Shown in pieces: positions 35,380 to 44,468 of a stretch of DNA of 64,000 nucleotides (its first letter is position 1; every line of letters starts with the position of its first letter). The notes under the pieces were generated by a model. It made no database searches. It was not told the DNA's origin and was given only the letters and a program-made list of their open reading frames with translations. Source of the DNA: Hymenobacter terricola (GTDB lineage Bacteria; Bacteroidota; Bacteroidia; Cytophagales; Hymenobacteraceae). The position numbers and the translations under genes were made by a program. The stretch covers positions 17,565-81,564 of the forward strand of contig NZ_JAGEMO020000042.1 in assembly GCF_017921975.2 (NCBI RefSeq), read 5' to 3'.

Positions 35380-35549
35380 ACAAAACAGGGTATCTGATGC
35401 AATGCGGAAAGGTACGACGCGGTGGGTAATGAGGAATTGAGAACAAAAACCAAGCTTCTGCCAACTTCGGATATTTATAAATAATATTTATTCATTATTA
35501 ACCCTTAAATTCCTTAGCAAGCGCGGCGATATTCCTTACCTTGCCGGCC

Positions 35550-36626
35550 ATGACGGACTGTGATTTTCTGGTGGTGGGCCACGGCATTGCGGGCGCTACC
35601 CTGGCTTATGTATTGCGCCAGCGGGGGCACCAGGTAATGGTGTACGACCCCGGCCAGGAGAACTCGGCCTCGAATGTAGCCGCCGGCCTCATGAATCCGG
35701 TGGCCGGCAAGCGCTTCGCCCTCACCTGGCGCGCGGCCGACCTGCTGCCGTTCGCTGCCACGTTTTATCGGGAGCTGGAGCAGCGCTTCGGCCAGCCGTT
35801 TTTTACCGAAACGCCCATTCTGAAATTATTTGGCTCGCTTGAAGAGCAGAATGCCGTGCTGACCCGCAGCGCCGACCAGCCCTGGGGCGATTTTGTGGCC
35901 GGCCTCGTGACCAGCGACCCCGGCCTGCCGGGCGTGAACGGGCCGTTTGGGGGCGCGTGGCTACGGCACGGCGGGCACCTGGCCGTGCGCACGCTGCTGG
36001 CCGCCCTGGCCGCCGAAGGCACCCGCGACGGCTGGCTGCGGCGCGAAACTTTTGACTGGACCCGCCTGGCTACCAGCGCAGCGGGCGCGACTTACGCGGG
36101 GCGGGTGCGAGCGCGCCACGTCATCTGCTGCGAAGGTGCGGCGGCCGTGCGCAACCCATACTTCGGCTGGCTGCCCCTCACCCCCAACCAAGGCGAGGTG
36201 CTGGACGTGGATTGTGCCGATTTGAGCACGGCGCAGGTCCTCAATCGGGGCGCCTACGTGGTGCCGGTGGGGCCGGGCAAATTTCGGGTGGGGGCAACGT
36301 ACCGGTGGCCGCCTTTTTCGGAGGTGCCCACGGCGGTGGGGCGCGAAGAGCTGGCGGCCCGCCTCACCATTATTACCGACCTGCCGTTTACTGTGACGGG
36401 GCAGCGGGCGGGCGTGCGGCCCGCCGTGCGCGACCGCCGGCCGCTGCTGGGCCCGCACCCCACCGTGCCTTCGTTAAGCTTTTGCGGCGGCTACGGCTCC
36501 AAGGGCGTGATGCTGGCCCCGCGCCTGGCCACGCTGCTGGCCGACTGGCTGGACGGGCACGGCGAAATATGGCCGGATGTGAGCCTGCAGCGCTACAACA
36601 CCTTGCGCCCGGCCAGCGTAATTTGA
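35550..36626 (+). CDS. FAD-dependent oxidoreductase, DAO family
   Basis: 358 residues. FAD-binding motif VVGHGIAGATLAYVL at 8-22 and a C-terminal GGYGSKGVMLAPRLA that closes the FAD site, as in D-amino acid oxidase/glycine oxidase-like enzymes. VAAGLMNPVAGKRF near 50 and GAYVVPVGPGKFRVGATYRW near 233 are typical of small DAO proteins in Bacteroidota. The ATG at 35550 is preferred to a TTG three codons upstream. The substrate is not clear; an amine or amino acid is likely. It is alone on its strand, between the MBL gene and the large barrel protein. Confidence 0.86.
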   Translation: MTDCDFLVVGHGIAGATLAYVLRQRGHQVMVYDPGQENSASNVAAGLMNPVAGKRFALTWRAADLLPFAATFYRELEQRFGQPFFTETPILKLFGSLEEQNAVLTRSADQPWGDFVAGLVTSDPGLPGVNGPFGGAWLRHGGHLAVRTLLAALAAEGTRDGWLRRETFDWTRLATSAAGATYAGRVRARHVICCEGAAAVRNPYFGWLPLTPNQGEVLDVDCADLSTAQVLNRGAYVVPVGPGKFRVGATYRWPPFSEVPTAVGREELAARLTIITDLPFTVTGQRAGVRPAVRDRRPLLGPHPTVPSLSFCGGYGSKGVMLAPRLATLLADWLDGHGEIWPDVSLQRYNTLRPASVI

Positions 36627-36817
36627 GTACTATTAAAACCGGGGCCGTCGTTACCGTTGTTTCGTTTACCTGATTTGTTAAGCGCGGCACTGCAACAATT
36701 TCGCATTAACCACCTTTACCTTGACACGCACCGGCGGCCGAAAAGCCCTTGGTGAGTCCCCACAAATTTTTTAGCGCTTCGGCGGATTTATTTTCGCATT
36801 TGCTCGTTGCTCCTCCT

Positions 36818-39800
36818 ATGACCATTCCACTATCCGCGAAGCGCACGCTGGGAGCCCTGGCGCTGCTGTTACCCTTGCTTGGCACGCCCACGGCCCGGGC
36901 CCAGACGGCGCAGGAGCCGTTTGGGCGGGTTCGCATTCAGTACAAGCCGTTTCACTGGCAGCAGCTCAGCACCCAGAATTTCAACGTGATGTACTACGAC
37001 GGCGGCGAGGCCAGCGCCCGTCGCGCGGTGGAGTACGCGGAGAAGGAGTTGCAGCGCATCACGGCGCTCATCGGCTACTACCCCTATTCCAAAACCACGC
37101 TGCTGTTCTATAACTCGGTGGGCGACCTGCGGCAGAGCAACATCGGCCTTACGGCCACCCAGCAGCAGATAAACGGCGGTGAAACCCCGCTGGCCCGCAT
37201 GAGCAAGGTGCAGATTGCCTTCAGCGGCCAGGAAACGGAATTTAAGCGCGAGTTGAGTACCCAGATTACGGAGGTGCTGCTGAACGACATGATGTACGGC
37301 GGCTCGCTGAAGGAAGTGCTGCAAAGCAGCTACCTGCTGCAGTTGCCCGACTGGTTTATCGGGGGGGCCTCGGCCTACGCCGCCGAGGGCTGGAGCGTGG
37401 ACATGGACGGCTATATGCGCGACATGACCAAGCAATACCCCACCGGCAACCGCACGGCCCCGTTTTTCCTGCGCAACTCGACCCTGGCCGGCCAAAGCAT
37501 GTGGAACTACGTGGCCGAGCGCTACGGCTACACCACCATCCAGAACATCCTGAACCTGACGCGCATTACCCGCGACGTGGAGGTGGGCATCAGTTCCTCG
37601 CTGAACGTGCCGTTTAAGGTCTTTTTGAAAGACTGGCTGACGTACTACCGCGAGCTGAACGGCCAACCCACTGCCACGCTGGTGGAGCCGGACAAAAAAT
37701 TCCGCCAGGGCGGCCGCAACCGCCACGCCGACGTCTTCTCGCAGCCCGTCATCAGCCCCAACGGCCAACTGGTGGCCTACGCCCGCAACGAGCAGGGCCG
37801 CTACCACGTGATAGTGGCCAACCGCGACGGCTCGCACCGCCACAGCCTGAGCAATGGCGGCTACAAAACGCCCGACCAGACGGTAGAAACCCGCCTGCCG
37901 ATACTAGCCTGGCGCGGCAACTCCCAGGTGGCGGTGGCCGAAATGAGCCGCGGCGAGATGGCCCTGCACCTGCGCGACGCCACCGGCAACGGCCTTCTGA
38001 ACCGAGTGCGCGAGGCCATTAAGTTTTCGCGGCCCGCATCGCTGTTTGCAGCCTACGACCAGATACTGAGCATGAGCTACTCGCCCGATGGCAAGGCCCT
38101 GGTGTTTAGCGCCGTGCGCAATGGCCAGAACGATATCTACCTGCTGCGTGCGGGCAGCCGCAAAACCGAGCAGCTCACCAACGACCTGTTTGATGACGTG
38201 CAGCCGGTGTTTTTGCCCAATGGGCAGGGCATCGTATTCAGTTCCAACCGCTACCTCGACTCGCTGGGCCAGGCCCGGCCCGCCACCTTCCAGAACGTGG
38301 TCAATAACTACGACTTGTTCGTGTACCACCTGGACGGGCGGCCTACCCCGGTGGAAACGCTGGTGAGCACCATTTCGAACGAAACCCGGCCCCGGGCTAT
38401 TTCCGACGATGAAATCCTGTACCTCGGCGAAGAAAGCGGCGTGCGGGCCCTGTACCGCTACTCGCTGAAAACCAAGCAGCGCACGCCCCTCACCAGCTGG
38501 CTGCCCAACACCCAGGACTTTGACTACAGCCCGGTGACTTCGGCGCTGGTATTTGTGGCGCCGGCACAATCGCGCGACATTCTCTACCTCTACCCCGAAT
38601 ACCCGCTGCCCGCCACGCTGCCCCTCACCAAAACCGCCCGCCAGCAAACGCTGGAGGACCGCTCGGCCGCGCCCCGCGCCGCCGCGCCGCCCAAGCCCGC
38701 CGCTGCCCCCGTTTCGACGGCGGCTCCGGCCGACTCGACGACGGCGCCCGCCCCTGCCGCTACCCGCCGCGAGCGCCGTAAAGCCAGCGAAACCGTGAAT
38801 ACCAGCGACTACCAGTTTGAGGAAGATGAACCGGTGCAAGCCTCCGCCCCAAAACGGCGGCGCCTTACGCCCACGGCGGCCTCGACGGCTGCGGCCGCAG
38901 CTTCACAGGCCCAGGCCACCACGCCCCTCACCGGCCCCTTCCGCTACGACACCCGCTTCATGGCCGACAATGTTTCGACGGCCCTCTACATGGACCCGCT
39001 GCTGGGCGTCGGCCTGCAATTCAAAGCCGCGCTGACCGATGTGCTGGAAAACCAGCGCATTGACGCCAGCTTGTTTGGCTTGTTCGATTTGCGCACCAGC
39101 AACATTCGCGCCTCCTACACCAACCTCACCAAGCGCTACGACTGGGGCATTGCCTACCAAAAACAGGCGTACTTCTTCGACCTCAACAACGGCAGCTACC
39201 GCTACGGCCGCCACGAGGTAGCGCCCAACATCGCGTACCCGCTTACCCACAACCTGAGCGTGCGCGGCGGCCCCCGGTTTGTGAACATTTCCAGCACCCG
39301 CCTGGGCGACGTGTCCACCGTCGACGACCAAAGCACCAACTACCTGGGCTACAACGGCGAACTGGTATTTGACAACAGCATCACCACCGGCGTCAACATG
39401 GTTTCGGGTACCCGCCTGAAAGCCAGCGTGCTGAACCTGACCAATGTGAACGACAAAGGCTTGAGCTTTGGCAAGTTTGTCATTGACTTGCGCCACTACC
39501 AGAAAATCAGCCGTTCCATCGTGTGGGCCAACCGGGCCAGCTACGGGCAGTTCTTCGGCAACCGGCCGCAGCTGTTCCGCCTGGGCGGCATGGACGACTG
39601 GATTATCAACGCCAACTACGCCGGCAACCGCTTCATCACCGGCTACACCGCCGCCGACCAGGTACTGAATCAGGAGTTCGTTACCAACCTGCGGGGCTTC
39701 GACTACAGCGCCCGCACCGGCCCGCGCTATGTCCTGTTCAACAGCGAGCTGCGGGTTCCTATTGTGCAGTATTTTGCCCACCGGCCCATCTATTCGGGGT

Positions 39801-40087
39801 TCTTCCGCAACCTGCAGCTTACCGGCTTTGTCGATGCCGGCACCGCTTATTCAGGCACCAACCCCTTCGGCACCGACAACTCATCGAACACCGTGCTCAC
39901 GGGTGGTAACGGCAATTTCTTCTCCGCCACCGTCGTCAATTTCCGCAACCCCTTCCTGGTGGGCTACGGGGTGGGTGCCCGCACCACCCTGCTGGGTTTC
40001 TACGGCAAAGTTGACATGGCCTGGGGCCAGGAAGATTACGTGACTCACGGCCCGAAATTCTATTTCACCCTGGGCTACGACTTCTAA
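36818..40087 (+). CDS. Large TolB-like propeller plus outer membrane barrel protein
   Basis: 1089 residues. Signal peptide about 1-28 (ALALLLPLLGTPTARAQ). Residues about 40-290 look like a peptidase MA-like domain (QNFNVMYYDGGEASARRAVEYAEKEL; PDWFIGGASAYAAEGW) but lack an HExxH motif. About 300-600 holds TolB/WD40-like repeats (SPNGQLVAYARNE, SYSPDGKALVFSAVRNGQNDIYLL, FLPNGQGIVFSSN). A Pro/Ala-rich linker of about 90 residues follows. The last 350 residues are an Omp85-like barrel with RGFDYSARTGPRYVLFNSELR and a final LGYDF. So one chain joins a periplasmic propeller to an outer membrane barrel. Common in Bacteroidota, function unknown. It precedes the ccm cluster with a palindrome between. 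Confidence 0.83.
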   Translation: MTIPLSAKRTLGALALLLPLLGTPTARAQTAQEPFGRVRIQYKPFHWQQLSTQNFNVMYYDGGEASARRAVEYAEKELQRITALIGYYPYSKTTLLFYNSVGDLRQSNIGLTATQQQINGGETPLARMSKVQIAFSGQETEFKRELSTQITEVLLNDMMYGGSLKEVLQSSYLLQLPDWFIGGASAYAAEGWSVDMDGYMRDMTKQYPTGNRTAPFFLRNSTLAGQSMWNYVAERYGYTTIQNILNLTRITRDVEVGISSSLNVPFKVFLKDWLTYYRELNGQPTATLVEPDKKFRQGGRNRHADVFSQPVISPNGQLVAYARNEQGRYHVIVANRDGSHRHSLSNGGYKTPDQTVETRLPILAWRGNSQVAVAEMSRGEMALHLRDATGNGLLNRVREAIKFSRPASLFAAYDQILSMSYSPDGKALVFSAVRNGQNDIYLLRAGSRKTEQLTNDLFDDVQPVFLPNGQGIVFSSNRYLDSLGQARPATFQNVVNNYDLFVYHLDGRPTPVETLVSTISNETRPRAISDDEILYLGEESGVRALYRYSLKTKQRTPLTSWLPNTQDFDYSPVTSALVFVAPAQSRDILYLYPEYPLPATLPLTKTARQQTLEDRSAAPRAAAPPKPAAAPVSTAAPADSTTAPAPAATRRERRKASETVNTSDYQFEEDEPVQASAPKRRRLTPTAASTAAAAASQAQATTPLTGPFRYDTRFMADNVSTALYMDPLLGVGLQFKAALTDVLENQRIDASLFGLFDLRTSNIRASYTNLTKRYDWGIAYQKQAYFFDLNNGSYRYGRHEVAPNIAYPLTHNLSVRGGPRFVNISSTRLGDVSTVDDQSTNYLGYNGELVFDNSITTGVNMVSGTRLKASVLNLTNVNDKGLSFGKFVIDLRHYQKISRSIVWANRASYGQFFGNRPQLFRLGGMDDWIINANYAGNRFITGYTAADQVLNQEFVTNLRGFDYSARTGPRYVLFNSELRVPIVQYFAHRPIYSGFFRNLQLTGFVDAGTAYSGTNPFGTDNSSNTVLTGGNGNFFSATVVNFRNPFLVGYGVGARTTLLGFYGKVDMAWGQEDYVTHGPKFYFTLGYDF

Positions 40088-40183
40088 TTGCGGATTCAGC
40101 CGGTTTTTTTGGATTTCGCGGATTAGTGGTCGCGCCACCGGGGTTTCTCCGGTGGCGTTTCTTTTTTGGGGCTTTTAGGCAAG

Positions 40184-40285
40184 AAGAACGTCATGCTGAG
40201 CGCAGCCGAAGCATCTCTACCGCAATACTAAATCAGATTAGCTGCGCAGTAGAGATGCTTCGGCTTCGCTCAGCATGACGTTCTT
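40184..40285. repeat. Palindromic intergenic element, GTCATG family, copy 6
   Basis: Left arm from 40184 and right arm ending 40285 pair over about 38 bases with one mismatch (GAGCGCAGCC against GAGCGAAGCC). Outer sequence is AAGAACGTCATGCTGAGCG. The centre (ACTAAATCAGATTAG) resembles the centre of copy 4. It precedes the ccmB promoter by 28 bases. Confidence 0.9.
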
Positions 40286-40313
40286 TTTTATACACCGCGC
40301 GCCGGTCCGGGCG

Positions 40314-40321
40314 TATCTTTG
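40314..40321 (+). promoter_or_regulatory. Bacteroidota -7 box for the ccm genes
   Basis: TATCTTTG matches TAnnTTTG, 23 bases before the GTG start of ccmB and just after palindrome copy 6. It probably starts the ccmB-ccmE transcript. Confidence 0.55.
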
Positions 40322-40344
40322 CGGCCCGAAACCAAACTCCTGCC

Positions 40345-41019
40345 GTGCCCCTGCTCCGCGAAATTTCCACCTTGCTGGCCAAAGACTTCCGCCTCGAATG
40401 GCGGCAGCGCGCGGCTTTGGGTGGGCTGCTGCTGTACGTGGGCAGCACGGTGTTCGTGTGCTTTCTGAGCTTCAGCCTGCGTGGCGGCACGCCCCCACCA
40501 CCGGCCTGGAACGCGCTGCTGTGGGTTATCCTGCTGTTCGCCGCAATCAATGCCGTGGCGAAAGGTTTTATGCAGGAAAGCCCCGGCCAGCGCCTCTACT
40601 ACTATACGCTGGTACGGCCCCAGGCCATTATTCTGGCCAAAATGCTCTACAATGCGCTGCTCCTGGTAGCAGTGGGGCTGCTGGGCCTGTTCCTCTACAC
40701 GGTGTTTCTCGGCAATCCCATTCAGGATGCACCGCTGTTTGTGGGTAACCTGCTGCTGGGTTCCGTGGGCTTTGCCACCACGCTCACGCTGGTATCGGGC
40801 ATCGCCGCCAAAGCCGGCGGCAACGGCGCCACCCTAATGGCCGTGCTCGGCTTCCCGCTGATGGTGCCCATGCTGCTGCTGCTCATCAAGGTGAGCAAGA
40901 ATGCCTTGGATGGACTGGACCGTAGCGTGAGCCAGCAGTCCTTGCTGACGCTGCTGGCCCTAAACATGTTGGTCGGAGCGGTGTCTTATCTGTTGTTTCC
41001 CTTTTTGTGGCGGGGCTAG
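40345..41019 (+). CDS. ccmB: Heme exporter protein CcmB
   Basis: 224 residues, six membrane segments, the membrane subunit of the CcmAB ABC transporter used in system I cytochrome c maturation. LLAKDFRLEWRQRAALGGLLLYV at the N-terminus and GLLGLFLYTVFLGNPI are family-like. It starts with GTG, which follows the promoter box at a short distance; no ATG is better placed. The ATPase partner ccmA is not adjacent. ccmC follows after 22 bases. Confidence 0.93.
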   Translation: MPLLREISTLLAKDFRLEWRQRAALGGLLLYVGSTVFVCFLSFSLRGGTPPPPAWNALLWVILLFAAINAVAKGFMQESPGQRLYYYTLVRPQAIILAKMLYNALLLVAVGLLGLFLYTVFLGNPIQDAPLFVGNLLLGSVGFATTLTLVSGIAAKAGGNGATLMAVLGFPLMVPMLLLLIKVSKNALDGLDRSVSQQSLLTLLALNMLVGAVSYLLFPFLWRG

Positions 41020-41041
41020 AAGCCGTGCTACTTGATTAGCG

Positions 41042-41803
41042 ATGAATAAAACTGTTTTAGGTATTGCCATTTCCATTATCAGCCTGCTGGTGACCCTCGC
41101 GGCCGTAGCGGGTGGGCAAGCGCTGATTGAGCAGCGCATTGGCGGCCGCGGCTGGAAGGTGTTGACGGTGGTGCTGCTGTTGGGTGCTTCGGCGGCGGGC
41201 ATTCTGATTGACGTGCCGCGCCTGCCGATTGTGAATGAAAGCATCCGCAACCTGTTCTTTCACGTGCCCATGTGGTTTGCCATGATTATGGTGCTGCTGG
41301 TTTCGGTCTGGTACTCCATTCTTTACCTGCGCAATCCGTCGGCCCAGCTCGATATTCTCAGCCATGAGGCGGCCAAATCGGGTATCGTGCTGGGCCTGCT
41401 GGGCCTGGCTACCGGCAGCCTGTGGGCCAAGTACACCTGGGGTGCCTGGTGGACGCCCGACCCGCGCCTGAACGCCGCCGCCGTGGCCATGCTCATCTAC
41501 GGGGCTTACCTGGTGCTGCGCGGCTCATTACGCGACGAGCAGCAGCGGGCCCGCGTGTCGGCCATCTACAATATTTTCGCGTTTGCGGCGGCCATTCCGC
41601 TGCTCTTTATCCTGCCCCGCATTTCGGGCAATAGCCTGCATCCCGGCCAGACCGGCAACCCCGGCTTCAACAAGTACGACCTCGACAGCACCATGCGGAT
41701 GGTGTTTTACCCCGCCGTCATCGGCTGGATTCTTTTCGCCTTCTGGATGACCCAAGTGAGCAGCCGGCTGGCCTTTTTGCAATTGAAACTCGATGAAAAA
41801 TAA
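41042..41803 (+). CDS. ccmC: Cytochrome c maturation protein CcmC
   Basis: 253 residues, six membrane segments. It holds heme and hands it to CcmE. The tryptophan-rich periplasmic loop is WGAWWTPDPRL at about 133-143, and a heme-ligand His lies in FFHVPMW near residue 74. The end overlaps the start of the next small gene by 11 bases. The N-terminus is longer than in E. coli by one hydrophobic segment. Identity is secure by motif and position between ccmB and ccmE. Confidence 0.95.
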   Translation: MNKTVLGIAISIISLLVTLAAVAGGQALIEQRIGGRGWKVLTVVLLLGASAAGILIDVPRLPIVNESIRNLFFHVPMWFAMIMVLLVSVWYSILYLRNPSAQLDILSHEAAKSGIVLGLLGLATGSLWAKYTWGAWWTPDPRLNAAAVAMLIYGAYLVLRGSLRDEQQRARVSAIYNIFAFAAAIPLLFILPRISGNSLHPGQTGNPGFNKYDLDSTMRMVFYPAVIGWILFAFWMTQVSSRLAFLQLKLDEK

Positions 41804-42041
41804 CCTCCTGGCCCGCCTCGTCGGCGCGCTGTGCCTGCTGCAACTCCTGCTTTTCACCGCCACCAATGCCCTGGCCCAAACGCCCGGTACCGACGCCCCC
41901 GAAATGGCGGATGCCCTGCGCCAAAGCGGCAAAATCTACGTGGTGGTTGCCGCCGTCGTCATCATCGTCGCCGGCCTGCTGTTCTACCTCATATCGCTCG
42001 ACCGCAAGGTGAGCAAGCTGGAGCAGGAAATAAAGAAGTAG
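41793..42041 (+). CDS. CcmD-like small membrane protein
   Basis: 82 residues. A signal-like N-terminus (LLARLVGALCLLQLLLFTATNALAQ), then a short polar part, one membrane segment (YVVVAAVVIIVAGLLFYLISL) and a charged helix DRKVSKLEQEIKK. CcmD proteins are small, single-spanning and poorly conserved, and attach CcmC to CcmE. The overlap with ccmC and position before ccmE support this. The double hydrophobic design is unlike E. coli CcmD (69 residues, no signal), but is common in Bacteroidota annotations. Confidence 0.72.
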   Translation: MKNNLLARLVGALCLLQLLLFTATNALAQTPGTDAPEMADALRQSGKIYVVVAAVVIIVAGLLFYLISLDRKVSKLEQEIKK

Positions 42042-42128
42042 CCGGGCACCCAACCACGCCGCCAGCTGTTGTCATAGCCACCACCAGCGCAATCCGTGAA
42101 ATCCAAAAAAACCGACTAAATCCGAGAT

Positions 42129-42557
42129 ATGAAGAAGTCGCACCTTTTCGTTCTGGCCATCATCGCGGTGGCCGCCGCCATCATCCTCAGCACCACGGCC
42201 GATGCCAGCGTGTACGTCGGTTTCGGCGAGGCCCGGCAGCGCGCCGCCGAGGGCAACACCACCAAAGTGCACGTGGTGGGCAAGCTCCCCCGCGACTCTC
42301 AGAAGCACCCCGTGGGCCTCGAATACGACCCCATGACGGACCCCAACTACTTCGCCTTCACCCTGGTGGACACCAATCGGGTGGCCCAGCGCGTGATTTA
42401 TAATAACCCCAAGCCCCAGGATTTCGACGCTTCCGAGCAAGTCGTTATCACCGGGTGCATGAAGGGCCAGGTGTTCATGGCCGATAACATTCTGCTGAAG
42501 TGCCCCAGCAAATACGTGAAGAAGGACTTGAAAGGAGCCACGGCTTCGACCAATTAA
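42129..42557 (+). CDS. ccmE: Cytochrome c maturation heme chaperone CcmE, CxxxY type
   Basis: 142 residues, one N-terminal membrane anchor (about 5-25) and an OB-fold domain with KVHVVGKLPRD and FTLVDTNRVAQRVIYNNPKPQDF. In most bacteria a His in HxxxY binds heme covalently. Here the matching site reads LLKCPSKYV, with C125 and Y129, so the motif is CxxxY. That variant is known from archaea and some deltaproteobacteria. The change is real in the sequence shown; whether Cys carries the heme is inference. It follows the ccmD-like gene by 87 bases. Confidence 0.9.
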   Translation: MKKSHLFVLAIIAVAAAIILSTTADASVYVGFGEARQRAAEGNTTKVHVVGKLPRDSQKHPVGLEYDPMTDPNYFAFTLVDTNRVAQRVIYNNPKPQDFDASEQVVITGCMKGQVFMADNILLKCPSKYVKKDLKGATASTN

Positions 42558-42560
42558 GCA

Positions 42561-43721
42561 TTGCTTTGCAGCACCCCGAAACCGCGCCCGGCTTCCGAAA
42601 CGATTATTCGCTTCTGGAGCCGGGCGCGGTTGCTTTTGTTGCTCCTGGCGGCCTTGGTTTCCAAATCGGCGGCGCAGGTACTTAACGACAACATCGAGGA
42701 CCGCCGGGTATTGCACTTGGAAGAAATTGTTAGTTCCAACACCACCGGCTGCACCGTGCAGCGCGCTTGCGTGGATGAGCGCCTGACCGGCAAGTGCATT
42801 GAATACCACAACGACCAATGGTTTGAGTTTACCCCGAAGGTTTCGGGTCGCTATTTCATCAACATCGGGGGCCAGAGGTGCCGCGATGTGCGCGGCGTGC
42901 AGTTAGTCGTACTCACCGGGCAGCCGTGCCAGCCGGCTACGTATCGGGTGCTGAGCTGCACCTCGCTCGGCACGCAGGACGACGTATTTGTGACCCTGGA
43001 TTCGTTGCGGGCCGGCCAGCCTTATTTACTGGACGTGGACGGCTATTTGAAAGATTTTTGCCAATTCTCGCTGCAGGTTAGCCGCCAGGCGACGGGCCTG
43101 CCAGTCGCGCCGCCGCTGCCGTCGCTGGCCGGCGCCCTGCCGGGCACCAACCGGGTAATTCACCTGGAATGGGCCGTGCCTGACTCCCTGGCCGCTACGC
43201 CGCGTTGCCGGGTGCTGCGCCGCGAGCTGCGGGAATTTCGCAGCACCGAGCAGGCTCGGGTGCCGGTTGCGCGCAACACCTACGGCGGCGCACCCGCCAC
43301 CTATGCTGTGGCCGATACCCTGCCCCGCCCTGGCTACTACCTCTACCAAATAGTGGCCGATACCGGCCCCGACGGCCAGCCGCCCGTGTTGCTACGGCAG
43401 CAGTGGGTGTCATTCAGCCAGTTGAATCCGCTGCTGAATTTGCCGCCGCAAGTGCCTCACCTTGTGCTGCCGCTGAGCAAATATCCGCGCAACTCCAAGC
43501 TGTCGGTGGTAGTTTCTAACCCCGCCAGCGGCCGCGTGTTATTAGCCCAGCAGTTCACCTACCAGCCCGGTGAGGCCCACCAGGGCTGGCTGCCTACCAG
43601 CAAGTGGCAGGACGCGGGCATTGAAAAAATTGCCGTCGAAATCACCTGTCATCCACCGCGTGGCGACTTTTTCACCGACCAATTGTTATTAAGCCTCCCG
43701 GCTCCGGCGGCGCGGCCGTAA
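42561..43721 (+). CDS. Putative secreted protein of unknown function
   Basis: 386 residues in a frame with no ATG near its beginning; the best start is TTG at 42561, three bases after ccmE. A signal-like stretch LLLLLLAALVSKSAAQ lies at about 25-40. The mature part has many Cys (CTVQRACVDERLTGKC; INIGGQRCRD; CQPATYRVLSC; DFCQFSLQV) and looks like two beta-sandwich domains, the second with an Ig/FnIII look (VIHLEWAVPDSL). I do not recognise a family. Placement right after ccmE may mean it is read on the same transcript. It could be an extracytoplasmic binding protein. Confidence 0.6.
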   Translation: MLCSTPKPRPASETIIRFWSRARLLLLLLAALVSKSAAQVLNDNIEDRRVLHLEEIVSSNTTGCTVQRACVDERLTGKCIEYHNDQWFEFTPKVSGRYFINIGGQRCRDVRGVQLVVLTGQPCQPATYRVLSCTSLGTQDDVFVTLDSLRAGQPYLLDVDGYLKDFCQFSLQVSRQATGLPVAPPLPSLAGALPGTNRVIHLEWAVPDSLAATPRCRVLRRELREFRSTEQARVPVARNTYGGAPATYAVADTLPRPGYYLYQIVADTGPDGQPPVLLRQQWVSFSQLNPLLNLPPQVPHLVLPLSKYPRNSKLSVVVSNPASGRVLLAQQFTYQPGEAHQGWLPTSKWQDAGIEKIAVEITCHPPRGDFFTDQLLLSLPAPAARP

Positions 43722-43733
43722 ATTTGTCTTTTT

Positions 43734-44159
43734 ATGACGACACTCAACACTTCGCTGCCTATCCGCTGCACCCTGGCGCTTGACCGCGCCCTGGTGTTGT
43801 TACGGCAGAGTCAGCCCGATTCGGTGGACTACGAGTTGTACCGCCCGGCCTGCGTGAAGGAGTTTGAAATCATTATCGAACAAGCCGGCAAGCTGTTGAA
43901 AAAGGCGCTACGGCCCTGCTATGCTTCGCCTCGCCAAGCTGATGCCTTGGTTTATAAGGATATTTTTCGGGCCGCGACGCAGCACGGCTTGCTTTCGCCC
44001 GACGAAGTGGAACGCTGGCTTAGCTACCGCGACAACCGCAACACGACCGCCCATGACTATGGCGTGGGCTTCGCCGAAGCAACCGTGAAGCTGCTGCCGC
44101 AATTCGTGACCGATGCCACGGCCCTTGCGCACTTGCTTCAGGGTAAACCCCTCGTCTGA
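43734..44159 (+). CDS. HEPN-domain protein, HI0074/HepT-like toxin of an MNT-HEPN pair
   Basis: 141 residues, helical bundle. It has the HEPN RNase motif RxxxxH as RNTTAH inside SYRDNRNTTAHDYG near residue 104-113, and an N-terminal half typical of nucleotidyltransferase substrate-binding proteins (FEIIIEQAGKLLKKALRP). In known pairs HepT-like proteins cut tRNA or RNA and the MNT partner neutralises them, often by adding AMP to a Tyr in the motif region (here the HDY Tyr). A TAAATTTG box lies 9 bases before the start. The gene sits between the ccmE region and ccmF, in the middle of a respiratory gene set. Confidence 0.9.
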   Translation: MTTLNTSLPIRCTLALDRALVLLRQSQPDSVDYELYRPACVKEFEIIIEQAGKLLKKALRPCYASPRQADALVYKDIFRAATQHGLLSPDEVERWLSYRDNRNTTAHDYGVGFAEATVKLLPQFVTDATALAHLLQGKPLV

Positions 44160-44162
44160 CCC

Positions 44163-44468
44163 ATGCTCGACCTTCGCCCCAAAGACCTGACGTTGCTGCA
44201 CGAGCTGATTGCCCGGCACTTGCCCACGACCGTGACCGTGTGGGCTTACGGCAACCGCGTGAATGGCAACAACCACGCGGGCAGCGACCTCGACCTGGTG
44301 CTGCGCTCGCCCGACCTGACGGAGCGGCCGACCAATGTAGCCGCCCGCTTCCGCGAGGCGCTCACGGAAAGCAACCTGCCCATCTTCGTTGATGTTCACG
44401 ACTGGGCGCTGTTGCCAACCAGCTTTCACCCCCGCATTTTATCCCGCTACGAAGCGTTAACCCAATGA
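44163..44468 (+). CDS. MNT-type minimal nucleotidyltransferase (antitoxin)
   Basis: 101 residues. The nucleotidyltransferase signature is AYGNRVNGNNHAGSDLDLVL near 37-56: the two metal-binding Asp residues of SDLDL are present, but the usual GS of GSxxxG is GN here. Later an Asp in FVDVHDW (near 79) gives the third acid. It starts three bases after the HEPN gene, the standard toxin-first order. Known MNT partners AMPylate or oligo-adenylate the HEPN toxin. The Ser to Asn change could weaken ATP binding. The stop codon overlaps the first copy of a GAGGAAT repeat. Confidence 0.88.
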   Translation: MLDLRPKDLTLLHELIARHLPTTVTVWAYGNRVNGNNHAGSDLDLVLRSPDLTERPTNVAARFREALTESNLPIFVDVHDWALLPTSFHPRILSRYEALTQ

